A stretch of 64,000 bases of DNA from G963663365 sp963663365 (GCA_963663365.2 CAXXIH010000001.1:744001-808000); one strand, 5' to 3'. Counted from the first letter of the stretch, positions 39,309 through 48,621 are shown. Numbers and translations are program-made. The notes: a model not told the origin generated them from the sequence alone.

Positions 39309-40769
39309 ATGACAACGAACCAATCAAACCGACGGGATTTTTTACGCACAATGGGAGCGGGTTCGTTGGCATTGGGGGGATTGGCTACAGGGATATCAAA
39401 TCAGGCATGGTCCGCGCAAAAACCGAATATCGTCTTTATCCTTGTTGACGATCTTGGTTGGAGCGACTTGGGTTGTTATGGAGCCGATTTACACGAGACG
39501 CCGAACATTGACGCATTTGCCCGCAAAAGTCTTCGATTCACAGACGCCTATGCGGCGAGTCCGATTTGCTCACCAACCCGTGCTTCGATCATGACCGGAA
39601 AATACCCGGCCCGCCTGAATATGACTGTTTGGCGGGAGCAGACATTACGCCCGCCGAGTGCTTCGAACAAAATGATTCCTCCACAGTGCGTTAGCGATCT
39701 TCCACATGATGAGATTACAATTGCGGAAACCCTGAAAAAGGCGGGATACACAACCGCGCACGTCGGGAAATGGCATTTGGGCGATGCCGACCACTATCCG
39801 GAAACGCAGGGATTCGATGTCAATATCGGGGGCACGCACTGGGGCGCGCCTCAAACCTATTTTTATCCCTATAACGGATGGCGGAATGAAGACGAATTTA
39901 GATACGTTCCGCATCTTGAATTAGGCAAAGAAGGCGAATATCTCACCGACCGTCTGACGGATGAGGCTCTTTCGCTCATGGAGAAAATGAAAGATGGGCC
40001 TTTCTATCTGAATCTCGCCTTCCATACGGTACATACACCGATTGAAGGGAAGAAAGATCTTGTTGAGCATTTCCGCTCCAAGATTAAACCGGACATGCAT
40101 CATCAACATCCGGGCTATGCGGCTATGGTGAAAAGCCTGGATGAGAATGTCGGGCGGGTACTGAAAAAGATTGAAACACTCGGCATCGCCGATAATACCA
40201 TTGTCTTTCTATTCTCCGACAATGGCGGGTACATTAACAAGAAAGACGATATTCCGGTTACCGATAACACCCCGCTTCGCTCGGGCAAAGGGAGTTTGTA
40301 TGAAGGCGGCATCCGGGAACCGTTGTTGGTTCATTGGCCCGGCGTGACCAAACCCGGCACGGAATGTCATCAGCCGGTCTGCTCAGTCGATTTTTATCCG
40401 ACGATCTGCCAAATGGTTGGGGTCCAACCGGAAGGAGAATCGGGAGCCGATGGAATCGGCCTGAAACCATTGCTCGATAATCCAAAGGCGGATATCGGCC
40501 GGGATACGCTCTATTGGCACTATCCACATTATTATTTCTACCCCAAGACAAAACCAATCGGAGCCATCCGCAAAGGTTCCTGGAAACTTCTCGAACATTT
40601 TGAAGAAGAGCGAATCGAGTTATTTAATCTGGAAGATGATTTGGGTGAGAGCAAAGACTTGGCTCAAGAACGGCCCGATAAAGTCAAGGAATTGCTTGCA
40701 GACCTTAAAGCGTGGCGGAACTCAGTCGATGCGAAGATGGCTATTCCCAATCCGGATTACGCCGGATAG
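39309..40769 (+). CDS. Tat-exported sulfatase, S1 family
   Basis: 486 residues. Twin-arginine signal (NRRDFLRTMGAGSLALGG), QKPNIVFILVDDLGWSDLGCYG, and the CSPTR formylglycine signature (87-91). GKWHLGDADHYPE, FLFSDNGGYI and the C-terminal NLEDDLGESKDLAQERPDKV are standard. GAGGA lies 9 bases before the start. Most similar in layout to arylsulfatase A / N-acetylgalactosamine-6-sulfatase-type enzymes of marine and freshwater degraders. Last gene of the 35-41 kb plus-strand cluster; a repeat follows directly. Confidence 0.93.
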   Translation: MTTNQSNRRDFLRTMGAGSLALGGLATGISNQAWSAQKPNIVFILVDDLGWSDLGCYGADLHETPNIDAFARKSLRFTDAYAASPICSPTRASIMTGKYPARLNMTVWREQTLRPPSASNKMIPPQCVSDLPHDEITIAETLKKAGYTTAHVGKWHLGDADHYPETQGFDVNIGGTHWGAPQTYFYPYNGWRNEDEFRYVPHLELGKEGEYLTDRLTDEALSLMEKMKDGPFYLNLAFHTVHTPIEGKKDLVEHFRSKIKPDMHHQHPGYAAMVKSLDENVGRVLKKIETLGIADNTIVFLFSDNGGYINKKDDIPVTDNTPLRSGKGSLYEGGIREPLLVHWPGVTKPGTECHQPVCSVDFYPTICQMVGVQPEGESGADGIGLKPLLDNPKADIGRDTLYWHYPHYYFYPKTKPIGAIRKGSWKLLEHFEEERIELFNLEDDLGESKDLAQERPDKVKELLADLKAWRNSVDAKMAIPNPDYAG

Positions 40770-40784
40770 GGAGTGGAAGCAACG

Positions 40785-41025
40785 GCAAAATGCCTTTGGG
40801 ACAATCCTGCTCCATTGCAGTTTTCGTGCCCTTCGTGATTCAAATGTCGCCTCTCGATTATCCACTCTCTATCGTGGGTGCCCGGGCCGCGCGTATGCGC
40901 GCACCGGATGTTTTTAATCTGGGCGGCGATAGCCGTTATGCCAACGGGGGTTCCCCGGCGTGGGCCGGTAGGCGTCAGGTCCACGGCGGTCACGCCGCGG
41001 GGGGAATTCCCAATGGTGTGAAATC
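40785..41025. repeat. Intergenic mosaic repeat fragments
   Basis: Contains a TTCGTGATTCAAATGTCGC segment, GGTGCCCGGGCCGCGCGTATGCG and a reverse GGTAGGCGTCAGGTCCACGGCGGTCACGCC fragment (read as GGCGTCAGGTCCACGG). It lies between convergent sulfatase and sulfotransferase genes and encodes the last residues of the sulfotransferase. Confidence 0.6.
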
Positions 41026-41802
41026 GACCCAAGGATAATAGCGTGTGAAATTCACAATCCGCGCTTTTTGAGATTCGGTCAGGCCCATCTCACCGCGGCC
41101 GGTAATCCCTTTGTTGAAACGTGTCCTTTTCTGAGAAACCGCCTCCATAGCCGCCTCAATCTGCTCGTCTGTGCGATTGATGTTATAGAAATCGAGTACC
41201 TTACGGACCATTCTGGGCTTATCGGCAATGATCTCCTCGTATGTCGTCCAGAACATCTCGATTTCCTGACGTTCTTTTGCCTGATACCAGGAAACATAAA
41301 AACCGATATACCAAGGCGCCATTAGATCGACGAGCATATCCAGCTGGGTTTCATCGTCTAATTCCGCAAAATGATCAGCGGCTAGAATCCCGGGAGAAAT
41401 CGGCGATTCATTCCGGTAATGGTCATACAGGCTGATGATGGTATCGAACAGATTGCGCACAACCACCACCGGCCGGATCGAGAAGCATTTCAACAATTCC
41501 AAGTTCGGTTTATTGGCACGGATATGCTGGCGAACAATCACATCTGTTGTCACAAAGGCCACGAGTTTTGGCAAATAAAGATCTTGATCAGACCGGTCGT
41601 ACGCATAACAGAGCGTTCCATCCCTAAATCCCGTGACTTCATGCAACACAGACAGAAGAAATGTCGAGCCGCTTTTCGGCATGCATGCCAATAAGATGTA
41701 CTCATTGCGATGGGCCAGGTTCTTACGGATGTCCTCCAGATTTCGATAGGTTCCATCTTGCTCGGGGCCGGACACAAAAAAACGGCGCAATAAGTCGTAC
41801 AT
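40990..41802 (-). CDS. PAPS-dependent sulfotransferase
   Basis: 270 residues, no signal peptide, so cytoplasmic. The 5'-phosphosulfate loop is PKSGSTF (42-48); the 3'-phosphate site is RPVVVVRNLFDTIISLYDHY with Arg116 and Ser124. Both are hallmarks of the sulfotransferase superfamily. AAGGA precedes the ATG. The final GIPPAA comes from repeat-like DNA. The gene adds sulfate to an unknown acceptor, possibly cell-surface glycan or lipid, in a region otherwise rich in sulfate-removing enzymes. Confidence 0.88.
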   Translation of the reverse strand: MYDLLRRFFVSGPEQDGTYRNLEDIRKNLAHRNEYILLACMPKSGSTFLLSVLHEVTGFRDGTLCYAYDRSDQDLYLPKLVAFVTTDVIVRQHIRANKPNLELLKCFSIRPVVVVRNLFDTIISLYDHYRNESPISPGILAADHFAELDDETQLDMLVDLMAPWYIGFYVSWYQAKERQEIEMFWTTYEEIIADKPRMVRKVLDFYNINRTDEQIEAAMEAVSQKRTRFNKGITGRGEMGLTESQKARIVNFTRYYPWVDFTPLGIPPAA

Positions 41803-41928
41803 TATTCAATCCTTACTATGGTTTTGCCTGGCAATTAGTCAGTCATAAATTGGTTTTACGTGATTTTGAGCGTAGCGCCGGCCTAATGGTTAGTAAAATG
41901 ACCGGATATGTCAGCATTAGAGCCGTCT

Positions 41929-41959
41929 TTTCTTATTGATAAAGATTATCAATAAGAAA
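41929..41959. promoter_or_regulatory. Perfect 14-base inverted repeat, Fur-box-like operator
   Basis: Two 14-base arms with a 3-base centre lie between the divergent sulfotransferase and 93-residue genes. The inner 15 bases, TGATAAAGATTATCA (41937-41951), differ from the 7-1-7 Fur consensus TGATAATNATTATCA at one defined position. This suggests iron-dependent control, although other dimeric repressors bind similar sites. Confidence 0.55.
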
Positions 41960-42004
41960 GAATTTTATAATTAATAAATAACTCTTATTGCATGTTCGTT
42001 TTAT

Positions 42005-42033
42005 AAGACAACCATAAATCTATGTGGTATAGT
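42005..42033 (+). promoter_or_regulatory. Possible sigma-70-type promoter for the 93-residue gene
   Basis: AAGACA (42005-42010) and TATAGT (42028-42033) are separated by 17 bases, about 57 bases before the ATG at 42090 and downstream of the Fur-box-like palindrome. Confidence 0.35.
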
Positions 42034-42089
42034 GTCACAGCAAATTGTTTAATTGTGTTATTGGCGAGAGTGGATTTTGGGAGTAGAAA

Positions 42090-42371
42090 ATGGCCGTAAA
42101 TCCCGTAGTTGAAGGTATTATCCACCAGCAGGTTTTGTCCGAAACCACGTGGGTCAAAACCGTAAAAGTCGTGAAAGGCAAAAGTAAGCTGGTCACGACG
42201 CCGGCGCCTGCTCCGGATTATATGCAGAAATCGGATGCGTATCTTGTAAGTATCTTGCAGGCCTCAGGTTATAATTATACCGAGGAAGAGGTGCGCAAGT
42301 TGCGGGATGAAATGTTTGTCCCCCATCAATTTGTCCGCAACGCCCCGCGGAAGAAAACGATCAAGCTCTGA
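42090..42371 (+). CDS. Hypothetical 93-residue soluble protein
   Basis: I do not recognise this protein. It has no signal peptide or membrane segment. The first half is beta-prone and basic (WVKTVKVVKGKSKLVTTP), followed by an Ala-Pro stretch and a helical tail (SDAYLVSILQASGYNYTEEEVRKLRDEMFVPHQFV). GGGAG lies about 6 bases before the ATG, supporting a real gene. It is preceded by an AT-rich region with a Fur-box-like palindrome, so it may belong to an iron response. Confidence 0.65.
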   Translation: MAVNPVVEGIIHQQVLSETTWVKTVKVVKGKSKLVTTPAPAPDYMQKSDAYLVSILQASGYNYTEEEVRKLRDEMFVPHQFVRNAPRKKTIKL

Positions 42372-42739
42372 TTCAATCTTCTGATCCGCGTATCCGTTTA
42401 ATCATCACATTTGCCTCCATTTGTGTCCGTGCGTTTCGGTCAAACGGCATTCCTGTATCTGTACCCCGTTTTTTGCTCAAGCTGCACCCAAGTGTTCTGT
42501 ATCATTCGCAGAAATTCTGAGAGACCGGCAGTCGAAGTGTCGCGCTATAGTTACATCTCGCGCCTTTGAGCCGCTTTGGGTGGACTTTATCTGTCCATTC
42601 GAAGGAAGAATCCGCGATTTTACTCTAAAATCTTGCTAATGTTCTGAATGTCTATACATTTAAAGCGCAGATTTAATCTGCTGCTTGATATGAGATCGAA
42701 GAAGCGTCCAGCAAATATAACCACCTTGCGAGACAAAAC
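42372..42739. other. Intergenic region
   Basis: 368 bases with no convincing gene. A small inverted repeat GCAGATT-T-AATCTGC lies near 42667-42681, resembling hairpin D of the repeats but without its flanks. Confidence 0.4.
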
Positions 42740-43324
42740 ATGAGGAATCAAACCGGCTTCACACTTATTGAATTGCTGATTGTTGTTGCCATCATTGGCA
42801 TTCTTGCGGCCATCGCCGTACCGAATTTTCTCAATGCTCAGGTCCGGGCCAAAGTGGCCAAAGCCGAGTCGGAGCTGCGTACATTAACCACGGCTTTAGA
42901 GAGTTACCGGATAGACAGCAACATCTATCCCCCCTGGCTCAATGAGAATGGTGCAGCGCGGAATGGTCCCGGCGGAATTGGCATCAGCCACCGTTTCCAT
43001 GCCTTAACCTCACCCATCGCCTACCTTGGTAGTATCCCCCAAGATCCGTTCATTGTGAAAATCAACGCCATCAATGAGGCGGTTTACGACACGTATGATT
43101 ATGTCGATGCCTGGTCGACGATTAAATTCGGGAACGCCACAGAACTCAATTCTTCCTTCCGCTGTTCCATGTGGCGCGCGGCCAGCGCCGGGCCCGACAA
43201 GAACATGCAGGTCGGCAATACCTACACCTATTCATCATCCAATGGATTAAATAGCGCCGGAGATTTGGTGCGCACCGGACCTCCCGCATCCTATAAATGC
43301 GATGATAAGTATGTGAATAAATAA
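42740..43324 (+). CDS. GspG-like pseudopilin
   Basis: 194 residues. Very short leader MRNQTG, then FTLIELLIVVAIIGILAA; Gly at -1 is the classical prepilin-peptidase site. Linker LNAQVRAKVAKAESELRTL. Shared motifs: LTSPIAYLGSIPQDPFI, AGPDKNMQVG, SSNGLNSAGDL. No strong ribosome-binding site is visible. A perfect hairpin follows 23 bases after the stop. Solitary, convergent with a propeller gene. Confidence 0.9.
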   Translation: MRNQTGFTLIELLIVVAIIGILAAIAVPNFLNAQVRAKVAKAESELRTLTTALESYRIDSNIYPPWLNENGAARNGPGGIGISHRFHALTSPIAYLGSIPQDPFIVKINAINEAVYDTYDYVDAWSTIKFGNATELNSSFRCSMWRAASAGPDKNMQVGNTYTYSSSNGLNSAGDLVRTGPPASYKCDDKYVNK

Positions 43325-43347
43325 AACGTGATCAAACATTACTGTTC

Positions 43348-43377
43348 CGGAAAGGGAGTATTTAATCTCCCTTTCCG
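43348..43377. terminator. Perfect hairpin between convergent genes, probable terminator
   Basis: Arms CGGAAAGGGAG and CTCCCTTTCCG (11 bases) around an 8-base loop, TATTTAAT. There is no long T run, so it may act as a bidirectional terminator or 3'-end stabiliser. Confidence 0.55.
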
Positions 43378-43455
43378 AAACAGGCTGAAATAACTTTTAT
43401 CTACGTGCCTTTGACTTGCACCCGCTAAATTCTCTTCCTGTTCCCATATCCTAAA

Positions 43456-45375
43456 TTACTCGGGCACCTTGTAGCTGTAGATATGTGAGCCGCTGCCGAA
43501 ATAAATCCGTCCATCGAGATAATCTCCGCCGGGACCGATGGAAACAGGCGATTCAGCCAATAGCGTAATTTCAAATGTTTTCAGATCGACCTTGGCGACA
43601 CCTTTTCCGAAAAGCATATACATTTTGCCTTCGGGGCTTAGAACAAAAACTCGAGGTCCCTGCTGGGAATTGGTATGTCCCAAAGTTGCCTCAGTATTTT
43701 CGGTGTGAATGACTTCACGTTTTTCCGGATCAAAAACAAAGAAAATTTTCCGGTCAGCCACACCGAATACCAATCCGTTGGGAGCCATGCATAAATCGGT
43801 GTAATCCTGCACACCCGGGAATACGGGCTCATGCCATAGAATCTGTTTGGAGGCGAAATCCATGATATAGAGTTCGGCTTGATCGGCCTTTTGCTCCCCG
43901 CCGGTTCCCGGGCTGGTGGTTGAGCCGCCCAATAAGTTGCCATCCGGCAATGCAACCAGACTTCGTGTCGAATGTTCAGGAAGGATTTCCATGTGCTCGA
44001 TCAAAGTTCCCGTTTTCGTTTCCCGGTCCCAGAATAAAAGCCCACCGCCTGTGTAGCCGTAACCGGGTGTACCCGCCAAAACCACAGTTTTACCGTCAGG
44101 ATGCGCCAAAAGTTCGTGGGGACGATGAATCGGAGGCGAGCAGTCGATTAGAAAATGCGGATTGCAGCCTTCTTGGTTTTTGACTGTCTCTACCCAAGGC
44201 TGTGTTGGATCCCATTCCAATAGAAAACCGCCGCCATAACCGCCCGCAAAAAAACGGTCTCCTTGCCGTACAACGGTGTTCCACTGGCCATAACTCGCCC
44301 GGTTCACCCATTCGTCTTTGTCTGGGGTGTATTGAAAGAATCGCATCGGGAAGGCTGTCCCGCCGCAAATTGTCCCGCCCGGTGCTACAGCCAAGCCCAT
44401 GATATGTGCGCCTTCGCTGGTGTAGTCGAATGGCAAGGTTTTGACTTCGGAGGTTTTGGGATTCTCAATTGTAAGAACCCGATTCACAAGATCGCATGAT
44501 TTAAGAAGTTTGCCGTCCGGAAACTCCTGATGGAACAACGCTTGGCTGCTGGTAATAATCGGTTTCGGAGCGATGTTTTCGGGCTTGGCGACTTTTGTTC
44601 GTTTGCCTTTATAGAACTCATACCAAGCCGCACCGTCTCCCGCGTGGCCGTAGACTTTTCCGTCCTGATAACGGCATACATATCCGCTGCCTTTCAGACG
44701 TTCGGTTTCATCCAGCATCGGAGTGGCTTTTTCGGTTTGGGGATCGAAAGCGATGATCTGGCTGGCCGTGCTGCCGATAGCGAAATAAATCCAGCCTTGA
44801 TCGTCCGCGGCCACATAACGCTGATATTGACGCCAATTTTCTTTGTGAACGTGACCGTAATCCGTGAATTTCCGCGTCTTCGGATCGAAGGATACAACTC
44901 CGCTATCCGGGTATGTCACGGACCAGATCACGCCGTTATCATCTTCGGTCATCCCCATCGTCATTTGCGGCGCGGTTTCGTGATGAAACGTGAAAGCCCG
45001 TTTGACCGGATCGAATTCAGTGAAGTAGCTGTTGAAGTGCGTATAAAATTTGTTCCCGCTTGAAAGCACCGAGGCATAAGGGCAGTCGCCGCCCGGAGGG
45101 AAAGGCACCGGGATTTGCTCGCTCTTGCCGGTCTCGGCATCGAGCATCAACAGCGCGTATCCGCCCCGGTGGTCGAAGAGCCAGACCAAAACAACATCGC
45201 GGCCCTCGCCATCCACAGTAGCGACCGTTCCACGATGATTGCTCACCGGTGTGGCGACACCGTGATGCAGATAGCCGTTGCCCAAATCCTCGGTTTCTGC
45301 GAATGCCGGGCAGACCAAAACCAAAATTGGGAACAGAACCAGCGGTAGTGCGAAACGAAAGCCGGACAATTTCAT
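43456..45375 (-). CDS. Secreted beta-propeller protein
   Basis: 639 residues with a signal peptide (ends CPAFA). Blade-like repeats recur: GNKFYTHFNSYFTEFDPVKRAF, NGVIWSVTYPDSGVVSFDPKTRKF, QGWIYFAIGSTASQIIAFDPQTEK, GDRFFAGGYGGGFLLEWDP, DGNLLGGSTTSP, NGLVFGVADRKIFFVFDPEKRE, DGRIYFGSGSHIYSY. GAGGAG sits 8-9 bases before the ATG. It resembles streptogramin-lyase or SMP30-like propellers but shows no clear active site. Probably glycan binding or a lyase-type enzyme. A MITE lies just upstream. Confidence 0.8.
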   Translation of the reverse strand: MKLSGFRFALPLVLFPILVLVCPAFAETEDLGNGYLHHGVATPVSNHRGTVATVDGEGRDVVLVWLFDHRGGYALLMLDAETGKSEQIPVPFPPGGDCPYASVLSSGNKFYTHFNSYFTEFDPVKRAFTFHHETAPQMTMGMTEDDNGVIWSVTYPDSGVVSFDPKTRKFTDYGHVHKENWRQYQRYVAADDQGWIYFAIGSTASQIIAFDPQTEKATPMLDETERLKGSGYVCRYQDGKVYGHAGDGAAWYEFYKGKRTKVAKPENIAPKPIITSSQALFHQEFPDGKLLKSCDLVNRVLTIENPKTSEVKTLPFDYTSEGAHIMGLAVAPGGTICGGTAFPMRFFQYTPDKDEWVNRASYGQWNTVVRQGDRFFAGGYGGGFLLEWDPTQPWVETVKNQEGCNPHFLIDCSPPIHRPHELLAHPDGKTVVLAGTPGYGYTGGGLLFWDRETKTGTLIEHMEILPEHSTRSLVALPDGNLLGGSTTSPGTGGEQKADQAELYIMDFASKQILWHEPVFPGVQDYTDLCMAPNGLVFGVADRKIFFVFDPEKREVIHTENTEATLGHTNSQQGPRVFVLSPEGKMYMLFGKGVAKVDLKTFEITLLAESPVSIGPGGDYLDGRIYFGSGSHIYSYKVPE

Positions 45376-45422
45376 TCTCTCACTCCTCAGCAGCGTAATG
45401 GCTCAATCAAACAGATATGATA

Positions 45423-45549
45423 GAAGTGGTTTCAAAACTCCGTCAGGGCTACCAAGACTCTGGCAACCTAATTCGAAAGGTACTGAAACGGCGGCTCATC
45501 AGGAGATTCGCCCTCGACCATTCATAGTCTGGGATTTTGAAACCACTTC
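45423..45549 (+). mobile_element. MITE, short form, 127 bp
   Basis: Terminal inverted repeats GAAGTGGTTTCAAAA (left) and TTTTGAAACCACTTC (right), flanked by TA on both sides (45421-45422 and 45550-45551). It matches the left about 90 bases and right about 35 bases of the longer copies at 57347 and 61971 but lacks their middle, so it is an internal deletion derivative. There is no transposase; TA duplication suggests mobilisation by an IS630/Tc1-mariner-type enzyme elsewhere. Confidence 0.8.
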
Positions 45550-45733
45550 TAGAATACTCCTCTCAATGGATAGGTGATATGGCGATTGGAACAACTCTCC
45601 CGCAGGCGCAAAAGATGAGCAAATATTTTTCTCTCATTTCATCGCGCCGAAGTATCCTACACCTGCTAAACTGAATTGATGCAATTGAGGCATCCAACAC
45701 CGCGCAGTCTGTATTGTTTCGTAAAGGATAAGG

Positions 45734-47263
45734 ATGATGTCATCGATCCGGCTTTTTTTCTTGAGAATTTGTTGTTTGGCGGTTTTTGCATTTGTGTTCT
45801 CTGCATCTCGTTTCGGCAATGCTCAAGAAACACAGCCGCCAACATTGAAATCGTTGGAAACGAATGCCGGGAAGATCTCTCCGGGTTTCAATCCATCCAG
45901 AACAGAGTATACACTTCACGTTCCCCATCGGGTTGATGCCATCACATTGACACTTACTCCCGAGCATAAAGACTGCCTAGTCATGGTTAATGATATGGAA
46001 ATCGCCGAACCGTGGCATTCAGAGCCAATAGAGATAGAGCCGGGCTTGAACCTATGTTTGATCGATATTTCCACGCAAGATACGCAAACAAAGAACCGCT
46101 ACACGCTAAAAGTTATTCGCGCTTATCCAATGCCCGATTGGGTGCAGGTCAAAGAAACATCTCCGTGGATACCGCGTGACTCCGCAGGTGAATTGGTTTT
46201 TCAAAACCGGATGTGGCTGTTTGGAGGTTACACGCCGCCTTTGGTGAACGATGTTTGGATTTCAACGGATGGCGTGCATTGGGAAAATATAGGCTCGCTC
46301 CCCAATGAAAGCGGAATCAATATCCCCATTAACCTCGTCTATAAAAATAAAATGTGGATTACATCGAATGATGGCTGCCTCTTCTCTTCATCCGATGGCT
46401 CCCAATGGACCTTGGTTACAAAGGATGCGCCGTGGCGTGGACGGTATGGCGCGGGGGGAGTCGTTTTTCAAGACAAAATGTGGGTGATGGGCGGTTCAAA
46501 AGATAACCGGATATTTAACGATGTTTGGTCGTCAACAAATGGCATGGATTGGACTTTGGAGACTCCCGAGGCCGGCTGGTCCAAACGTCAACCGTTTGGC
46601 ATGTTGGCGGTTCATCAAGACAAGATGTGGCTATTGGGCGGCGGGATCAGCAAATATCACCCATTTAAAGCCTACAATGATGTGTGGTCCTCATCCGATG
46701 GCAAAAACTGGAAAGAGGTAACCTCAAGCGCTCCTTGGCCCGCACGCATCTGGGGAACATCTGCTGTGTATCGTAACCGGATTTGGGTTTTTACCGGATT
46801 TCATTCCGAGCCGACCTGGAGCAATCTTGGAGATGTTTGGTATTCATCCGATGGTGAACACTGGCACGAATTAAAAACGGAGACCATTTGGGGCGCCCGG
46901 CATGAGGCTTCGGTGTATGTATTCCATGACCGCCTCTGGGTAGCAGCGGGTAATTTTTGGCCGTTGAAAAATGATGTTTGGTCTTTGGAAATCCCAGGTC
47001 TGACTTTTCTCACCAGCCCGCCGGTAGAGGAATATGCCACGGCTCAATATACTTATGCGGCCCGGGCTGATTTTAATCAAAGTTGCACGGCCGTGAACTA
47101 CCGATTGGTTGAGAGTCCCTCATGGCTAACCATTGATGCAAAAACCGGTTTGGTCCGGGGCACCCCGGATACGCCGGGAGATTTTTCCGTTACGATAGAA
47201 GCGTTTGATACGGCTGGTGAAAGCGTTCAGCAATCGTACGTGTTGCACGTAATGCCTTTGTGA
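45734..47263 (+). CDS. Secreted Kelch-repeat protein with cadherin-like and Ig-like domains
   Basis: 509 residues, signal peptide about 1-30. About 38-128 is a cadherin-like beta-sandwich (LKSLETNAGKISPGFNPSRTEYTL; the phrase TLHVPHRVDAITLT). About 135-410 holds six Kelch-type blades with the repeated phrase NDVWSSSDGKNW or close variants, as in NDVWISTDGVHW, NDVWSSTNGMDW and GDVWYSSDGEHW. About 415-509 is an Ig/He_PIG-like domain (SPPVEEYATAQYTYAARADF; GLVRGTPDTPGDFSVTIEAFD). AAGG precedes the ATG. Likely an adhesive or carbohydrate-binding surface protein. Confidence 0.85.
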   Translation: MMSSIRLFFLRICCLAVFAFVFSASRFGNAQETQPPTLKSLETNAGKISPGFNPSRTEYTLHVPHRVDAITLTLTPEHKDCLVMVNDMEIAEPWHSEPIEIEPGLNLCLIDISTQDTQTKNRYTLKVIRAYPMPDWVQVKETSPWIPRDSAGELVFQNRMWLFGGYTPPLVNDVWISTDGVHWENIGSLPNESGINIPINLVYKNKMWITSNDGCLFSSSDGSQWTLVTKDAPWRGRYGAGGVVFQDKMWVMGGSKDNRIFNDVWSSTNGMDWTLETPEAGWSKRQPFGMLAVHQDKMWLLGGGISKYHPFKAYNDVWSSSDGKNWKEVTSSAPWPARIWGTSAVYRNRIWVFTGFHSEPTWSNLGDVWYSSDGEHWHELKTETIWGARHEASVYVFHDRLWVAAGNFWPLKNDVWSLEIPGLTFLTSPPVEEYATAQYTYAARADFNQSCTAVNYRLVESPSWLTIDAKTGLVRGTPDTPGDFSVTIEAFDTAGESVQQSYVLHVMPL

Positions 47264-47309
47264 GGGTTAAACCTGCCGCTGACCGCCTCTAAAGGATTGA
47301 TTGATTATT

Positions 47310-48620
47310 ATGAAACGGCGTGACTTTATTCAAAAAACCGCATGCAGCGCGGGGCTGCTGGCTCTTGGCGCACAGGGAAAGGCTTCCGCACGGGAATCGA
47401 GAGTGGGGGAACACAGCCGGAAGACAGGCGCATCGAATCTTGTCCGCTTGCCTGAATTGAAAAAGCCGGTCGCTATCGCCATGTGGGACTTCAGCTGGAT
47501 TCTAAGACACCATCGTTTCGGCTCTTTTGAAAATTGGGACACAGTCTTGGATGGTCTCGTAGAGCGTGGGTATAACGCGATACGTATGGATGCCATGCCT
47601 CAATTGGTGGCTGCTGATTCCGATGGAACGATAGAACAGGAGTTTTTCTGCGCCAAAGATGACTGGAAACCTTCACTTTGGGGAAATGACGTTTCCGTAT
47701 ATACACGCCCACGCGATGCTCTGCTGGAATTCCTGCCGAAATGTTTTGAGCGTGACATTCATGTCGGTCTGGCCTCTTGGTTTTTGCCACATGGCAGCCA
47801 ACGGAAGGATATCTTTGCGGAAGAAGGCGGATTACTACGATCCTGGACCGAGACATTAACGTTCTTAGACAGCAACGGCTTGCTCGATGATATCCTCTAT
47901 GTTGATATTCTGAATGAGTATCCGTTCTGGCATGGATACCAATGGCTCAAAACCGAATTGGATAAACGTTCCGATCTCAAAAAATTCAAAGAAGAGAATC
48001 CCGATGCGCATATCCCGGATCTGGACGCAGATGAATCCGACAAAAAAATGAATCCGCTTCAACGCGCCTTCTATAATGATTTTGCCACACAAACCATAAA
48101 GAGCCTCAAATCGAAGTGGCCGGATATACCATTCTATGCCTCTCTCGACTCCGGAATGCCGCTATCGGACATCGACCTCAGCGAGTTTGGCGGACTGGAT
48201 TACCATGTTTGGTTCACGCACCATCCGGATATGGGCTCAACCGGCTACGGCGATATCCATGGACTGCGCAACGAAAAGAATTTCTATCAAATCCACCGGG
48301 ATATGATGAATTTCTGGGACAGCAGACGTGATGAACTCATCGGCTGGATGCAGGCTCGAATCCAACTCATTTCGGCCATGGCGCAACGGCATAAAATCCC
48401 GTGCGGCAATACCGAAGGCTGGGGGCCGATTATGTGGATCGACCATCCCGCCTTAGGTTGGGAATGGGTCAAAACCAGCGGCGATGTCTGTGCCGACCTT
48501 GCGATTGAAAACGGCTACAAGTTTATCTGCACATCTAATTTTACCCACCCTCAATTTAGAGGCATGTGGGAGGATGTCGCCTGGCACAAAAAAATCACCG
48601 GACGAATTAAAAAAGGCTAG
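47310..48620 (+). CDS. Tat-exported cellulase-like TIM-barrel protein
   Basis: 436 residues from the ATG at 47310, giving the Tat signal MKRRDFIQKTACSAGLLALG; an in-frame TTG lies 9 bases earlier. (beta/alpha)8-type GH5-like layout: KPVAIAMWDFSWILRHH, GYNAIRMDAMPQL, IHVGLASWFLPHG, ILYVDILNEYPFW (NE pair, a candidate acid/base), FYASLDSG, LDYHVWFTHH, and PCGNTEGWGPIMWIDHP with a second Glu. It fits the sugar-binding cellulase-like family. A retaining glycosidase with two Glu residues is plausible; substrate unknown. Confidence 0.8.
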   Translation: MKRRDFIQKTACSAGLLALGAQGKASARESRVGEHSRKTGASNLVRLPELKKPVAIAMWDFSWILRHHRFGSFENWDTVLDGLVERGYNAIRMDAMPQLVAADSDGTIEQEFFCAKDDWKPSLWGNDVSVYTRPRDALLEFLPKCFERDIHVGLASWFLPHGSQRKDIFAEEGGLLRSWTETLTFLDSNGLLDDILYVDILNEYPFWHGYQWLKTELDKRSDLKKFKEENPDAHIPDLDADESDKKMNPLQRAFYNDFATQTIKSLKSKWPDIPFYASLDSGMPLSDIDLSEFGGLDYHVWFTHHPDMGSTGYGDIHGLRNEKNFYQIHRDMMNFWDSRRDELIGWMQARIQLISAMAQRHKIPCGNTEGWGPIMWIDHPALGWEWVKTSGDVCADLAIENGYKFICTSNFTHPQFRGMWEDVAWHKKITGRIKKG

Positions 48621-48621
48621 T

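Noticed and set aside
41929..41959. Intrinsic terminator
   Set aside because: The palindrome lies upstream of both flanking genes, which are divergent, and is AT-rich; an operator fits better.
45423..45549. Small protein encoded by the left end of the MITE (VSKL...LIRKVLK)
   Set aside because: The frame is not kept among copies (19158 and 49193 shift or end), and there is no start signal.
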